Below the pieces are notes generated by a model that worked only from the letters and a program-made list of their open reading frames with translations, did no database searches and was not told where the DNA came from. From contig NC_059081.1 in assembly GCF_020497125.1 (NCBI RefSeq), forward strand, positions 58,734,768 to 58,798,767: a stretch of 64,000 nt of DNA. The letters run 5' to 3'. Position 1 is the stretch's first letter. Every line of letters starts with the position of its first letter. Positions 1-12,980 of the stretch are shown piece after piece. The translations under genes and the position numbers were made by a program. Origin of the DNA: Mauremys mutica (Eukaryota > Chordata > Testudines > Geoemydidae).

Positions 1-1395
1 AATAAGTAAAACAGTTGGAAAAATCTAGAAAGATATGTTTTAAAAAAAAACAAAAAAAACTCTTCATGTCAGCAATCGTTCTTCCCAGCAGAAAATGTTA
101 CGCCAAAATAACGTATAAAAGACAACTTATAGCACTAGAGGGTTAGGAAAACTGGCTATATGTACTTCCTTATTTCTGATGAAAAAAAATGAAAATTTAG
201 CATAGGATAATCTATTGATACATTTACTCTTATGTAAATTATCATAATTTGTGCAAAAAAAAATACACCCTTGAGGCTTACAGGACTTTTATAACTGACA
301 AAAGTGTACAGTAGCCGATGATAATGTATATAGAGAGTTCAGCAATATTCCCAAGCTAGTTACAGAATGGTGGGAATATTTTAAACAGTTGTAAGTCAGT
401 GCCTAAATAGGGTGAGTGTGAATTGGTTTGATTTTATATATACCACCTTGGCTATTATCTCATTAGATCTTATAAACTATGTATAATTAAATTCAGCACA
501 TGGAGTTTTTCTGTCCAAGAAAAATGTGTGTTAGAGGAAAAGGAGCAAAAGCCTTATTCAGAGCCCAGTGAAGTCAATGAGTGTCTTTTTTTCCATTGAC
601 TTCAGTAGGCTTTGGATTGGTCCCTTGGTGAGTCAGTGGGTGGCACTTTTCTCTTGAAGGACCACATTGTTCCTGACAGGCACTGACGAAAGTGGACAGA
701 CAATGTGGATATCCATTGTCCCAAGGGAGAGTCCTAAAGGAATTGTCTCGGGGAGACGTGATCCCTCCCTGTGCTCACTGGTGCGTACACTGGGAGAAGG
801 AGGAACTTACAGGCAACACAGTCCACTAGGCTAGTGCTACTTGCTCTCCCTGGAGCGTCTGGTTTCTCTTCATGGGCCAGTGCAGAGCCAGTGGGGCAGT
901 GACTGCTCCCCACCCCTGTTGGGGGTGTCTTATCTCGCATGGAGGACACAGAGGGAGCAGTCGCTCTGCTCCTTTGAGCACAGAGAGTGGAATTGTGACT
1001 GGTCTTTAGAGAAGATCTGCAGATGTGTGAGAGAGGCTCTTTGTGTCCTCTACAATCCTAAGCATCTACTAAGGGAGTCCGATTTTGGCTCTGAGTTGGC
1101 ACAGAACTAGTGCTCTGTTTACTGCTAGGGGGACTTGGCTACTGGAGGAGTTGTCTTTTAGATGAAACAAAACCCTGACCACATGTAGTCATTAAAGGTC
1201 CTGAGGTACATTTTACAAACTGGCTTAGCTCCCATAAAAATTCCAATTCATGTGACTTCCTGCCCCTCTCTTTTTGTATTTGTAATTTGTAGAATCAGTA
1301 AAAATTGTTTTCTGTTTCTCTGCAAAGAAAAGAATAGTCTGTTAAGAAAAAATAATTGCTCTTATGACAGGCACCTGTAGATGTAGTTTCCATAT
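1..1395 (+). other. FAM117B intron sequence, nothing recognised
   Basis: AT-rich sequence with many stops in all frames and only short chance ORFs. It lies upstream of the last FAM117B coding exon, so it is read as intron. I see no exon, RNA gene or clear repeat here. Confidence 0.5.
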
Positions 1396-2035
1396 TACTC
1401 CTGGGGAACTTCTGTGCCAGAAATATAAATTCTGCACACAATATTTTAAAATTTTGCAAATTTTATTTGTCAAAATAACACTACATAATCATGCCAGTTT
1501 CAATTATTTTGGTAATTTATTTCAAAATACCTGTCAGCAAGTATGTCTGTAACAATGCAGAGAGACACAAAATTTCCCCCCAGGAGTACAGAGTTAAAGA
1601 AACCCCTATGATAACCCAGTTCCTGTTTCTCTGTCCCCTCCCCCCCAGAGCCCAGCTGGGGGGGGCCGCCCAGCCAATACACCTTAACCCCCTACCCCTC
1701 AGAGCCCAGTCACGGCTAGCCCCCAGAGCCCACCCGCAGGACCCCCCAGCCCAGACACCCGCCCTCTGAGAGACCAGAGATCTGGAGTTTCCTGCTAACC
1801 ACCATCTCCTTCCCTCAGAGCATGCTGGGAACTGCAGCTGCCGGGAACCCTCTAGCTCCGTCTGCCCCAGCAGTGTCTTCTAGGTGTGAGCTGGGCTCTG
1901 CTGGGCCCAGCGGCCCCTAGTGGTGGCTAGTAGCACTGCAACCCATTTCTGTGGGGGAAAGGAAATTCTGCACGCAGAACATTAATTTCTGCAACAATTT
2001 GCATTGTGCAGTGGCACAGAATTCCCCCAGGAGTA
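1396..2035. mobile_element. Non-autonomous TIR DNA transposon, composite
   Basis: The left end TACTCCTGGGG is matched in inverted form by the right end, which reads CCCCCAGGAGTA. The direct flank CCATAT is present on both sides (1390-1395 and 2036-2041). A further inverted end at about 1569-1589 closes a short 194-bp unit, so the longer element looks like a short copy plus an extension. No transposase is coded. The superfamily is not certain. Confidence 0.7.
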
Positions 2036-3183
2036 CCATATGGAGGCTTCTTTTAGGAAAGTTTGAATCACCTAAAAATAAGGTTTAATTGAAAATGCTG
2101 GAATAAACTTGTAACTTTGCCATAAGGTCTGACTACTGGTTAAAACTATTTAAGATGTAGGAACACAAATAATACATTGTAAGAGTAATATTGAAATAAT
2201 GTTGCTTTTTATTTTCAACTTGAAGAGGAGGGAAGGTCTTTAGGGACTGAGCATATTATTTCCTCAGAACTCTAATCTCTGAGGATAATTCAGTTGTCGG
2301 TTAGTTCAAAAACTATGTAGCTTTTCAAGCGGCTCCAACTCAAGAAGAAATTAGACTTGGAGAATGAAAGACTACAGATTTCAAAGTACTGGACTGAGGA
2401 TTACATCCAGACTTTTTAGTCTGTTACCAAGTGCAGGTCTAATAGGTGGGTGACAGTTCCTAAAGAGAAATGCTTCAAATGTCTCAGATGAAAGCATTAA
2501 TATAAATGTTTGACTTTCAGAGATACTGAACATCCATCATTTCCACTAAAGTCAATGGGAGCTGTGAATGCTCAGCATTCTGAAAATCAGGCCAAATGGT
2601 ACATAACACCCATTTCAGAGAGTAGGACACAAAGTGACACTCATTTTAGAAAGTCTTCCTCCTTTGTCTTCTGTGATGCTGATACATTAGGCCAGCGTTT
2701 ACTCAAAGAAAAAAATACAATGACAAGTTGTGGAAATCTTCCTAAAAGGGTCAAATTAATGCCTCAGTGCAGTGATATGCAGTGAATCACATCATTGCCA
2801 GGCTTAATTCCCAGACTTTCTCAGCCAAGAAAGGTTATCTCCATTGGTTGCCTATCACCTCATCCTTTACTTAAAATATAATCTGTTTTTTTAAATGTCT
2901 GGCTTGTAAATTGACTAATTGGCCATCTGCAAATTGCCAACCCAAAAGTACACACAAGCTTAATTTGTAATTATATGATTGGTCCTATTAACTTGAAGTT
3001 AAGATGGTATGTAAATCTTTACAGGGTTGGGTTCTTGGTTTGTAGTTTTGAGGAGCAAATGAGTGTATAATAATAGTTGAAGCAGTAACGTAAGGTGTCT
3101 AGTTACACAGCTAAGCCGCATGCCGCTGTTGTGCTACAGTATGAGGCACAATGTAAAAAATAGAGTGCCTGCAATCACTAGGC
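2036..3183 (+). other. FAM117B intron sequence with an old repeat fragment
   Basis: About 2510-2600 resembles a degenerate old reptilian repeat (AAGTCAATGGGAGCTGTGAATG). Nothing else is recognised, and no exon with splice signals and a conserved frame is visible. Confidence 0.4.
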
Positions 3184-3392
3184 CAGGGGTTCTCAAACTG
3201 GGGGTCGTGAGGTTATTACATGGGGCCTCGCGAGCTGTCAGCCTCCACCCCAAATCCCACTTCACCTCCAACATTTATAATGATGTTAAATTAAAAACAT
3301 TTTTTAATTATATATATATATATAAGGGGGGGTCGCACTCAGAGGCTTGCTGTGTGAAAGAGATCACCACTACAAAAGTTTGAGAACCATTG
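3184..3392. mobile_element. hAT-like MITE with 8-bp target duplication
   Basis: Ends are CAGGGGTTCTCAAAC and its near inverted copy GTTTGAGAACCATTG. Flanking 8-mers CACTAGGC (3176-3183) and CACTAGAC (3393-3400) differ by one base. An 8-bp duplication with CAG-type ends fits the hAT superfamily. The interior contains a TA-rich tract near 3310 and no coding capacity. Confidence 0.82.
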
Positions 3393-4092
3393 CACTAGAC
3401 TGATTTTTTTTTTTCAGGGCAGTCTCAGTGTCATTGATGGACCCCAGTATTTTAATCCAATTCTTGTAACCCCCTCCTGAAAGTGCACCTGAGGGAGCTG
3501 CTGGGCAGCTACGCCAGTGAATCTGACAGAAGGCTGACATGAACAGTGAGACAGTGGGAGGTTTCACTGTCAAGCGGACTCCACTTTATTATAATGTCCA
3601 TTTTATAGAGAATAATAGGGCAGAGAAAAGAGATCTCTAGGGAGAAAAACCACCATCCCTAGAGATAGATGTATGATCTAGGGATGGTTAGTCTAAATAT
3701 GAGTATCAGGCTGCATCATTGCCTTAAGAGGCAGGAAAGGGTAGCAGACAGTAAATAACTTGAGGATAAATTTGGTACACTAATGTATTAGTTCTGCTCT
3801 GAAAAATGACTTAGTACAAATAGCATCATTGATACCATGTTTGTCAGTGATTTCCAGATCATATTTGCTCATTTTACAGGTATAAAGATGTGTTTAATGG
3901 CCAGCCCTGCAAACTCAACGTGGGGTTTGAAAGTTAAACTCTGTTTTTCTATGTTGTGCAGCATGACCACCAATGAAGGCTCAACAGACTAAATTATATC
4001 CTCAGTTACCCCTGTTCAATCCTGTTCTATCCACGGATGTTTCAAAGGGTAACTAAGGGTAGGATCTGGCCCTGTGTTTTGGGAGTTAGACT

Positions 4093-4192
4093 GGTATTTT
4101 CAAAAGAGTCTAAGTGATTTAGGAGCATGAGTCCTACTCTCTTTAATTTTGACTTGTGCTCCTGTCACTTAGATGCTTTTGGAAAATGCCAC
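4093..4192. repeat. Imperfect palindromic MITE
   Basis: The left arm (TTTTCAAAAGAGTCTAAGTG...) is roughly the inverted complement of the right arm (...CACTTAGATGCTTTTGGAAAA). This matches a common reptilian palindromic repeat type recalled from memory. No coding content. Confidence 0.5.
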
Positions 4193-5209
4193 CACTAGTT
4201 AACAGCTCTGCCTTAGGATGCAAGAGTCAGAATAGAATCCAGCTCATTCTTTGTTAACTCTGCAGTACTATCCAGAGTAAGAAGTAGTAAAACTTGTGTG
4301 TCACTTAATTACTTGAATAAGAAGTTTTGGTTTTGACAGTCATTTTCCAGTATAGAAGAAAAGTACTTCAGAGTCCCTGATCTGAACCTGTTTTTGTTGT
4401 ATATGGGACAATGTGTTAGAGAAAAGAATAGCTTAGGTCATAGGAGCATTGTGAAAGAAATATGTACAGGAATCAATAATTCACCCTCTGAGAGATAGGG
4501 CATTGTACATATCAGTCGTCGTCATAATTTTTCCTGCACTATTAGGTGCATATCATCTTGGGCCCATTTTTCCATGTCTTCTGTGTTTGGATGTAGTAAT
4601 GTCACCTCAGCCAATATTGTGCTATGGAGTACGCCTTTAGCTTGGGCCGCTCCTGTCCCCCCTCCCCCCGACCGACCGCCGCTCTGTAACCCCTCTCCAC
4701 AAAGTGGAGGAGGGGATAGGGCTCAGGGACAGAAAGGAGGGAGCTTGCTGGAAGCTGTTGCTTCCTGTCTGAACTGGCTGATCTGCTTAAAAGGGCAACA
4801 CACTTCAAGTGGGGTCAGCATACTTAAAGAGAAAATGCACATCTCTCTCACTCATGCACACACACCCCAGCACCTGTGTAGCCGTGCATGTGCTGTCAGG
4901 AGGAGGGAGGGGTGCGCTCCAGCTGGATAGTGTGGGCTCATCATCATGTTCAGTTTTTGCAGGGAAGTGTTTGCAGTGACTGCCCTGAATATATTGTGTT
5001 TCCTCCCTCCTGCCTCAGTCCATGCTGCCTTGTAGAGTGTGAGGCTACATTAGCAGCGTATTAACCTTTGAGGGCTCAGCCAAGTGCTAGTCCATCATTT
5101 GGCAGCAAGGCATTCCCTGGGAAATATTCCATCCTCTTACTCCAGCCAAGCTTCACAGTCATTCATTGCTGCATACAATATTAAACTGTTTGTTTAAAGT
5201 TGTTTAAAA
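4193..5209 (+). other. FAM117B intron sequence, nothing recognised
   Basis: No exon, RNA gene or well-supported repeat is seen. The ORF at 4574-4930 is GC-rich but has no recognisable domain. Confidence 0.4.
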
Positions 5210-5595
5210 CTTATACTGTATATGTATATAAGGTCTTTCGTCTGGTGAAAAAAATTTCTCTGGGACTTAACCCCCCCCCCCAATTTACATTAATTCTTAT
5301 GGGGAAATTGGATTCGCTTAACATCGTTTCACATAAAGTCGCATTTTTCAGTTGTAGTTACGTTACCGGGGGAGGAGGGATAACTCAGTGGTTTGAGCTT
5401 TGGCCTGCTAAACCCAGGGTTGTGAGTTCAATCCTTGAGGGGGCCACTTAGGGATCTGGGGCAAAAATCAGTAGTTGGTCCTGCTACTGAAGGCAGGGGG
5501 CTGGACTCGATGACCTTTCGGGGTCCCTTCCAGCTCTATGAGATATAGGCATATCTCCATATATCTATCTGTTAAGTGAGGAGTTACCATATATT
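5210..5595. mobile_element. Mariner-like MITE interrupted by a SINE
   Basis: The right end (GTTAAGTGAGGAGTTAC, 5571-5587) and the left part with CGCTTAACATCG and a poly-C tract resemble a turtle repeat with TACAGTAACTCCTCACTTAA-type ends, recalled from memory. The SINE at about 5373-5570 splits it. The left end is poorly conserved, so the boundary is approximate. Confidence 0.45.
5373..5570 (+). mobile_element. tRNA-derived SINE (turtle Pol III / Cry type)
   Basis: The head is tRNA-like. An A-box-like segment (TAACTCAGTGG) and a B-box-like segment (GGTTGTGAGTTCAATCC) are separated as in a tRNA. They are followed by a family-specific body and a tail (CTGGACTCGATGACCTTTC...GGTCCCTTCCAG) resembling a CR1 3' end. 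The second copy at 52530-52712 is highly similar. This family is the strongest taxonomic marker in the window. Confidence 0.88.
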
Positions 5596-7731
5596 GAAAG
5601 CTGTTCAAATTGCAGTGGACAGACTTATTATTTTTCCAGGATTCTGCTCCATGTAGAAGGACACTTAATATATATTGTAGTGCATGTAGTGCAGTGTAGG
5701 CTGCATATGGTCTCCAAATTATATAGAGTTATACAGAAGGGAGGATTTAAAGCTTTAAACACTCCTGATTCTGAAATTGTATGCTATTGAAGCTCTGACA
5801 TGACACTACATGCAGAAATCATCAATCCAGAATCTACCTTTCAAATTATGACCTTTATCCTTTTTAAGATGACCTGCAAATAAATTTAGTTATATAAGGA
5901 ATATCTTGAATAGCAAGAGTAAGAGGTGTATTCTGTACATAATATAGGACCATATTGTACCCTCCTGCAGTCAAACCCATAGAAGGATGACTGGGGGTCC
6001 AGAAAACTTCAAAATTCACCGTAATTTCCTTCTATCAGTACCCTCAGTTGCAGAAGGAGGAGAGTTTAGACAAGGCAGAAGGTTTAAATTCCCAAACCCA
6101 GAGTCCAGGGGAATTCTGCCATCAGCTTTGCGCATCATGGCGCTCTGAGGAAGGCTGGCCCCCTGTGGTATTATCTTCCACCAACAACATTTGCACCCAA
6201 CAGCATGGCTCCCTCAGGGACTGTACTCCCATTGGACATCTTCCTTTATGGCTGTGTACTAGCAGCCATGGAGAGGCTGTCCTATAAGAAAAATATACCA
6301 TAATGTGTGTATTTAACAATACCATGATTTTGTAAAATCTAAATTGGACTTAGTTTGCATCATATGCATAGGCACAACGTGACAGGGATAAAAGGGACAT
6401 AGTTCCCCTCCACCTGCGCGCACACATTTTCCTTCCTCTTAGTGCTTTTCTGTGCACATGCATACACAGCGCTGCTGATGCATTGTAGGGGGAAACAATG
6501 CTATAGACTTCTCCCAGCTGCTGCTTTTCTCCTTTCACCACAACCATGCCACACCCTTTGCCAGCTGAGTCCTGGTGAACACACGTGTTGACAAATGAGG
6601 CATCAGGTAAAACTGCAGTGTTTGGTCTTTTCTCCCTGCTGGTGATGCTGTTATGCAGCTACCACCTCCATGTCATCACTTTCCTTCCTCCTCACTGTAT
6701 CCAGATGGGAATAAAGAAATAGTATTCTGGAAGGGAAACCAGGATGAGAATTGGGGAAACATCAGGAAGGGTAGTAGTGGGAGTCGAAATGGATATGTTT
6801 ATAGTTAAAGATGCTATTCCTCTGAATACTCTTCAACAAGCTCCCAAATGTTTTTTTTGTTTTTTTTGCAGTTATACCTCTGGTTCCTTGTATCGGTTAC
6901 AAACTTTTGTTCCAAATGTGGTTTTGCTTTGGAAAGTCGATGGGCACTTTCTTACTCAATACCACTTCTCTGTGTATGTCAGTGTCCTATCCGCTAACTT
7001 TAGTGTAAAAAATATAAGCTTTAACTACTTTTTACTCCTACTTTACACCAACACAGCCTAAGGAGGAGTAAATTGTGCTCTGTTTTGGTTCCTACATCAG
7101 CAAGAATTAACTAGTTTGGGGGCTGTAATTTACTTTCCATTACAAATGTGTAACATTTGCAGATGACCTGGGGCTCAGTTGGGTTGAACTGAGCTGACTT
7201 TTGTTGGTAGAATCTATAGTAACAGTGATGCAAAAATCAGAACGCAGCTTGATTTTTCATTTCAGTACCTAGGAGCAGTTTGCAGGACTGGCAGTTAGAA
7301 AAAAAATCTATCTCTAAAAAAGGCAGAGTTGATTCAGAGTCTGAGAAACAACACATGGAAACCCACAATGTCTTCTGAACAGAATTACTTTTCAGAGTAG
7401 AACCACACTTCTTAAGCCTGATGTAGTCTAGAGCAGACTTCCATAGTTATACCATAGTGCATCTTGGGAATCAGGAGACAGTAGGTCTGCAAGGTGGGAT
7501 GTAAGTGTTTGATCTTCAGTTCTTCTCCAAGTCACAAATGCTGTCAGTTATATGATGAATGCTGTTACTCTTGCTGTATGGGCATGCTGCAAATTATTCT
7601 AAATATGTTGATTTTTTTGTCACAGTATGCACAGGTCACCTTTTAAAGATAGTCTATGCTTTTCTGCCAGAAAGTGAATCTGATTTTTCTGTGTTGAATT
7701 TAAACCATTTTGTTTTGTGTTTTATTTGCAG
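5596..7731 (+). other. FAM117B last intron, distal part
   Basis: Sequence leading to the 3' splice site TTTTATTTGCAG that ends at 7731. T-rich runs precede the acceptor. No other conserved element is seen. Confidence 0.5.
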
Positions 7732-8047
7732 GCCAAAGCCATTGCATGAAATTCCAGCCTTCTACTGTCCTGACAAGAACAAAGTGAATTTCATTCCTAA
7801 AAGTGGCTCTGCTTTCTGCCTTGTCAGTATTCTCAAGCCGCTTCTTCCCACACCGGATCTTACACTCAAAGGCACTACTCATAGCCTGACTGTCTCCTCT
7901 GGCATGACACCTAATTTGTTACAGCCCATTGCCATGGCCTCCCTGTCTGCAAACACTGAGCAAGACCGGATCTCTCGTGGAACAAGTACAGTAATACCAC
8001 AGACCTCTATACTCCAGCAATCAGGACATATCGAAGAAGCTGAGTGA
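7732..8047 (+). CDS. FAM117B: FAM117B last coding exon (C-terminus)
   Basis: The exon follows a pyrimidine-rich acceptor ending in AG at 7730-7731. One base completes the previous codon, then 104 codons run to TGA at 8045-8047. The product begins PKPLHEIPAFYCPDKNK, has the block SILKPLLPTPDLTLKG, and ends in acidic EEAE. This is the conserved C-terminus of the FAM117 family; function is poorly known, and the family contains the glucocorticoid-induced transcript GLCCI1. I chose FAM117B over the paralogue GLCCI1 because the convergent neighbour is ICA1L, not ICA1. That matches human 2q33. Earlier exons lie left of the window. The frame upstream of 7732 is open into the intron only by chance. 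Confidence 0.86.
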
Positions 8048-11000
8048 TGAGTCTCCATTTGTGCAGGCATTGTTCTGGAGAGACTGCTAGGAAGACCTTG
8101 TTTAAACTAATTGTGCGGTCACACCTGTTCATTTTAACAGCTCATGACATTGTCATAGTCATATTCTCCTGATCTCCATGACAATATTGGTAGCATGCTG
8201 AGAAATGTAGGAGGAAGCAGCAGATGAAGCAGTGCTGTTCTCTGCTTGTGAAGACTCACGTTCAGTTTCTCACCTGCATTTTTTTTCCAAGCTCTGATAA
8301 GACAGACTGTTACTAATTCTTTGCCATTGGAAGGATCAGTTATTGTGATGCTTTGTATCCTTTAGACTTTTTCAGCAACAGCAAAAATTCTGAGAGACAG
8401 CTGATGCCAGCAACCACTGTAACTTACAGAGGGAGGGGTAACCATATGGCACTGCAAGACCCATCTTTTGTATGAAAATGAATATTTTATAACAAGTTTG
8501 CATTTTCTGATACAGAGCGGGATGTTCAAAAGACACTTTCATAGCCACTGTTTTCCCTTCTTTGGGTGGTACGTTTTTTCTCAGCTGTTTTCCAGCTGCT
8601 GGGACCAAAGGATTGTTGAAATACTTTAGCAGTCTTCATCATGTGACCTTGTTCAACAGTTCCTACCCCCAACAAAAGCAAATCAATTAATGCATACAAA
8701 ATGTAAAACAAAAGGAAAGAGAAAACAATATTAGTATGTTATGTGCATTTGTTTTTGATATCAGAGGTTTGTGCTTTGGTAAACCACATTGTTCTTGAAC
8801 TCCTACTCCCTAGATAGAATTCCTGTGTACATTTAATTACATGGGCAGAAAATAGCATTTTAGAGCACTTGTCCCAGTAGTGTAATCACTTTTCCATAGA
8901 ACTTTTGTTTGGGTTAAAAAAAGTCTCTTCCTTGCCTCTACCCAAACAAACAAACAAAAACAAAACCTGCCACTTGACTCTTGAGAGATCTCTTGGTTAC
9001 TTGTGTAATTCAGTCTGAATCATGCATCAGTTTTTGGCACAAAATTCACTCTGTTGTGGCTGACCACTGTACTATAGACCCTAGCCACATGATACTGAGA
9101 TGGCTATGCATGATTCCTCGTCTTTGTCATAATGCTGTTTTGTGGGTGTGTTGAGGGTAGTAGTTTGTTAGGCATGGTATTTGTTACACAGCAGTCAACA
9201 GCAACAGATATGTTCTCCCTTTTTGACTAGCAACATTGTCGAGTGTGTCAGAGAGAAGATATGTTGATACCTGGTTCTGGTTTGCAGCTGTTACCAGTTT
9301 CCTGTATGCCTCTGTGGTTCTTTGACTGTTGAAATAAAAAATGAAAATGGGGAGGGATGTTCAAAGAGAGCTTGTTCAGGGACTGCAGTAAGGTTTCTCC
9401 CAGAGTACTGAAATGCACTTCTTGCCTTTAGATAAATATCACAGTCCAAACATCTGCAGCTGCTTTGATACCAAAGTATCTTCAAGTTACAAAAATCAGT
9501 TGACAGAATCCCTGTTTTGGGGTGGTGGCTTAATGTATAGTCTCTGGGTCTGAATAGTCACCCACTGCATATGTGCAGCTCTCATTGACTTACATACAAA
9601 CAACTCCCATGGATCAGCTGCATAATCACACACCTGTTTGTAATTACATCTTTTTAAGAACCATATCACAAATGTAATAGTTTTGTTCTTTGTGTAACAC
9701 AGTGAGAATTTGGTTGCAGACACCTGAGGCAGGAAAAATACTTGTGTGTCTTAGCAGCTGATAGTTTCTACGTACTTATGATGCACATTGGGTAGTTCCT
9801 ATAAATCCCACATAATAACATATAGCAATAAATCTACTAAAAGAATAACTGTAAAATGCACCAGCCTACATAAGTGCTGCATTTGTGGTATAATGAGCAC
9901 CCTTTTTAAAGTTACCTAATAACCAAATTTCACCACTTAGTCCATTGTGGTTATTTATGGGGTTATTAGATCTGTTAAATTACTTAACAAATTGAGGACC
10001 AAATCCTGCTCACTTTACTCATTCCCATTGAAATCAGTGGGATTTCTCATGTGAGTAAGAGAACTTGGTCACGAATGAACATATTTGGTCCACACCAATA
10101 AACTTGGAGGAGAGGAGAGTTTGATAAGATAGTGGTTAGTAGGTCAAAGCTACATTATAAAAGATTACCATTTTAGGAATAAATGGGACATTACTAGTAA
10201 ATTCTATGGACGCCTAAGAGAGGTCTCCTTTCTAAAAAATTTAAAAATCATGGTAGCTTGTTTAGACAGCGTTGGGGTTTGGACAAAATCTGATATTTTT
10301 GGCTTTGTGGAAGATGGGAATACTTAGGCAAAGGGGCTTTTTGTATGGCATCCAAACTAATTTCTACTTCTTTCATAGTAACAGGTAAAGTGCTTCTGCC
10401 ATTAATGCCAAACAGCATGGTGCTTATCAGGAGATCTTAACTGGATAGTTAAGTACCAAAGGGCTAAAGTCAGCATGTAATAAAACTTTTAGTCTTGGGG
10501 TTAACAGTCGTCCGTCCAAATGCATTCTTATGTCTTTGTTCAACATAGTGAATATTTTGAAATAGGAAATGGGATCTCCTCTCTTAGATTTTTCTGGAGT
10601 ATCCATCATTGTAATAGTTGAACATTACCCCCTCATTTGGTTAGTTCACATAGAAGTGCATGATGAGACAATGTACTATATAAAATAGTGGGCTACTCCC
10701 CTAGGAACCAAATGTAAATTCTAGTTTTTTTATAAAAGTTGAAAAACCCCAATACTGAATTAGACGTTTTTTAATGTTAAATTTTTTTGAACATGCCACA
10801 GCAATGACTCATATTAAGGTGGTAAGATGGCTTCTATTTGAAGATAAACTTTGCAAAAAAAATTCTTTAGCCTTAATTTTTTCATGTTCTTTCTTGTTCC
10901 AGAACAGAGGTATTTGGTAAAGTTTTATAGGTCTTTTTAAAGACATGGATCTTAGAATAGTGTATTGGTTTTTAATGTCTTGAAAATGGGGGGGTGTTCC

Positions 11001-11711
11001 ATACATATCTCAAATATGGTATGACATAAAGACGTCAAATTAGTTGTGACATACCTATCCCCAGTGAAAACTAGTGCACAAGGCTAGCTACCTTTTTGAA
11101 TTCTCTAATTCTTAATTATTTAGTCAAAAATTGTCCAGTGACGATTTACATGGGTTCACAACTTGATACACCTAAGACTTGTTTTTCTGAGGTGTTGAGT
11201 ACTCCCAACTACAGTTCAAAGCAGTGGGTGGTTCAGTGCTTACCATCACTGAAAATCAGGCCCTTAGTATCCTAAACTGGACATCCCAAATGTGAAGCAT
11301 CCAAAGTTAGTGAACACTTGAAAATGTAGGCCTTATTTTCTACCGACATTAGAGAGCTTATGAACTCCACAGACATTGGACTGTCTTTAGAGTATAAAAG
11401 GCCTGTGCCATTGTAGTAGTAGTAATACAGCTCTAGGTTGGCAGTTGCAGCTATTAGAATATTTTTCTTCCTTCTTTACTCAAGGCACAGGATAATAGGA
11501 TCTTATTACATTTTCATTTGCTTCTGCTGCTTATTCCTCACCTGATGCCATAATCCCATGTGTGACATCACAGTTTAATGGGATGTCAGAGAAAAAAGAA
11601 TGACATGCCAGGAGTATTAACTTTTAAGAAAAATCCTGTTTTCATCCATGCGACCCCAGTAAAGAAGAAAGGATGGAAAATACAGAAAATACTATTTCCA
11701 TAAAGCCAACA

Positions 11712-12035
11712 AGTTTCAAAGTGGTAGCCGTGTTAGTCTGTATCAGCAAAAACAACGAGGAGCACTTGTGGCACCTTGGAGACTAACACATTTATTTGGG
11801 CATAAGCTTTCGTGGGCTAAAACCCACTTCATCAGCTGCATGGAGTGGAAAATACAGTCGGAAGATATCTATAACAGTACATGAAAAAATGTACTTTTCA
11901 TGTACTGTTATAGATATCTTCCGACTGTATTTTCCACTCCATGCATCTGATGAAGTGGGTTTTAGCCCACGAAAGCATATTCCCAAATACATTTGTTAGT
12001 CTCCAAGGTGCCACAAGTGCTCCTCGTTGTTTTTG
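11712..12035. mobile_element. Palindromic foldback element, 12-bp target duplication
   Basis: Perfect 12-bp direct repeats ATAAAGCCAACA flank it (11700-11711 and 12036-12047). From 11747 to 12035 it is a near-perfect palindrome centred at about 11891, with arms of about 140 bp and a few-base loop. The left side carries about 35 extra bases (GTGGTAGCCGTGTTAGTCTG...) missing on the right. It belongs to the turtle repeat family containing GCATAAGCTTTCGTGGG. Mirror-image ORFs on the two strands are a by-product of the palindrome. Confidence 0.9.
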
Positions 12036-12956
12036 ATAAAGCCAACAGCAGTTAAGGATATTTACTCTCAAGGCTATTCTTTTAGTTTACTTTAAATTAT
12101 GGTTTACCAATCTCAAAACATTGAAATTATTGGAGAGTACTGTAGAAGTTGATTCTATTGGGGAAAATAGGGGACCTATATAGATAGGCACTTACATATC
12201 CCTCATCCTTGTAGTATCTGGGGAAGTTAAAATATTATGAACATTATACACCTGTTAGCAAACACATGAAAAAACATAGTGCTGGTGAATTTTAGGCCTA
12301 TGGCAAGGATAGCATTTCTCAGTCCTTATGCCTCAATTTACCACTTTTAATTCCTTTTCCCAATGGGTTAAAGTTGCCAAGAAAGCTTTTCAAGCAAGGA
12401 GTTATGAGAAATTAAAAAATAAATTTTGGTAATGAGAAAAATTAACAACTAGGGACATCCATTAGCCTTTCCCCAATCTCAGGATTTACTTAGCTTTGCT
12501 ATTGGTGTCATCGGTGGCAAATAAATGGTCATGCAAAAGTCCCTTACAAGAGTACCCTTTTTTTTTTTCTTCTCCACCATCTCTGAAATAATGTGGTGTG
12601 ACTTCCACACATCAGTTCACTGCCAGTGGTATCAAAAAGGTTTTACCCTTTCTGATTTATTTTCTCTCTTGCTGAAGACCAGTCATCTTTTCCACATAAA
12701 CTTTAGGGGGAAAAAATCTGATCTGGTAAACTGCATGGAAATAAAATGTGTAACATGTAGTTGCAAAGACCAATAATATTTGGGTACCCACAGGTATTTT
12801 GATCCACTTCTGTCTCTTAATGCACATATTAGTATTGTTTGGGGCCTTTTTCCTCTATTTTTATAGATTGATGTGAGACTTATGTCTGCTAGAAATTTCT
12901 TCTTGAACAAACGTTCAGACTTGTCCTACCCACCCAGAATTTATTCACACATTTTC

Positions 12957-12962
12957 AATAAA
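12957..12962 (+). terminator. Candidate FAM117B polyadenylation signal
   Basis: AATAAA with a TGTGTGTTGTTGTTC stretch starting about 20 bases downstream. It sits before the change to repeat-rich intergenic DNA. Predicted from sequence only. Confidence 0.4.
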
Positions 12963-12980
12963 TATCTCCAAAACAGGGCT

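Larger units (their letters stand above)
8048..12980 (+). other. FAM117B: Probable FAM117B 3' UTR
   Basis: AT-rich non-coding sequence runs from the stop codon. Several AATAAA hexamers occur (for example 9333-9338, 9827-9832 and 12957-12962). The last is followed about 20 bases later by a GT-rich stretch, the usual arrangement at a cleavage site, so a UTR of up to about 4.9 kb is inferred. A foldback element (11712-12035) interrupts it. Earlier sites may also be used, and transcript data would decide. Confidence 0.4.

Noticed and set aside
5384..5446. tRNA-like segment in the first SINE
   Set aside because: It is the degenerate tRNA-derived head of a SINE; it cannot be a functional tRNA because it continues into a SINE body and tail.
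11792..11999. Two nearly identical ORFs on opposite strands
   Set aside because: They are a mirror effect of the palindromic foldback, not genes.
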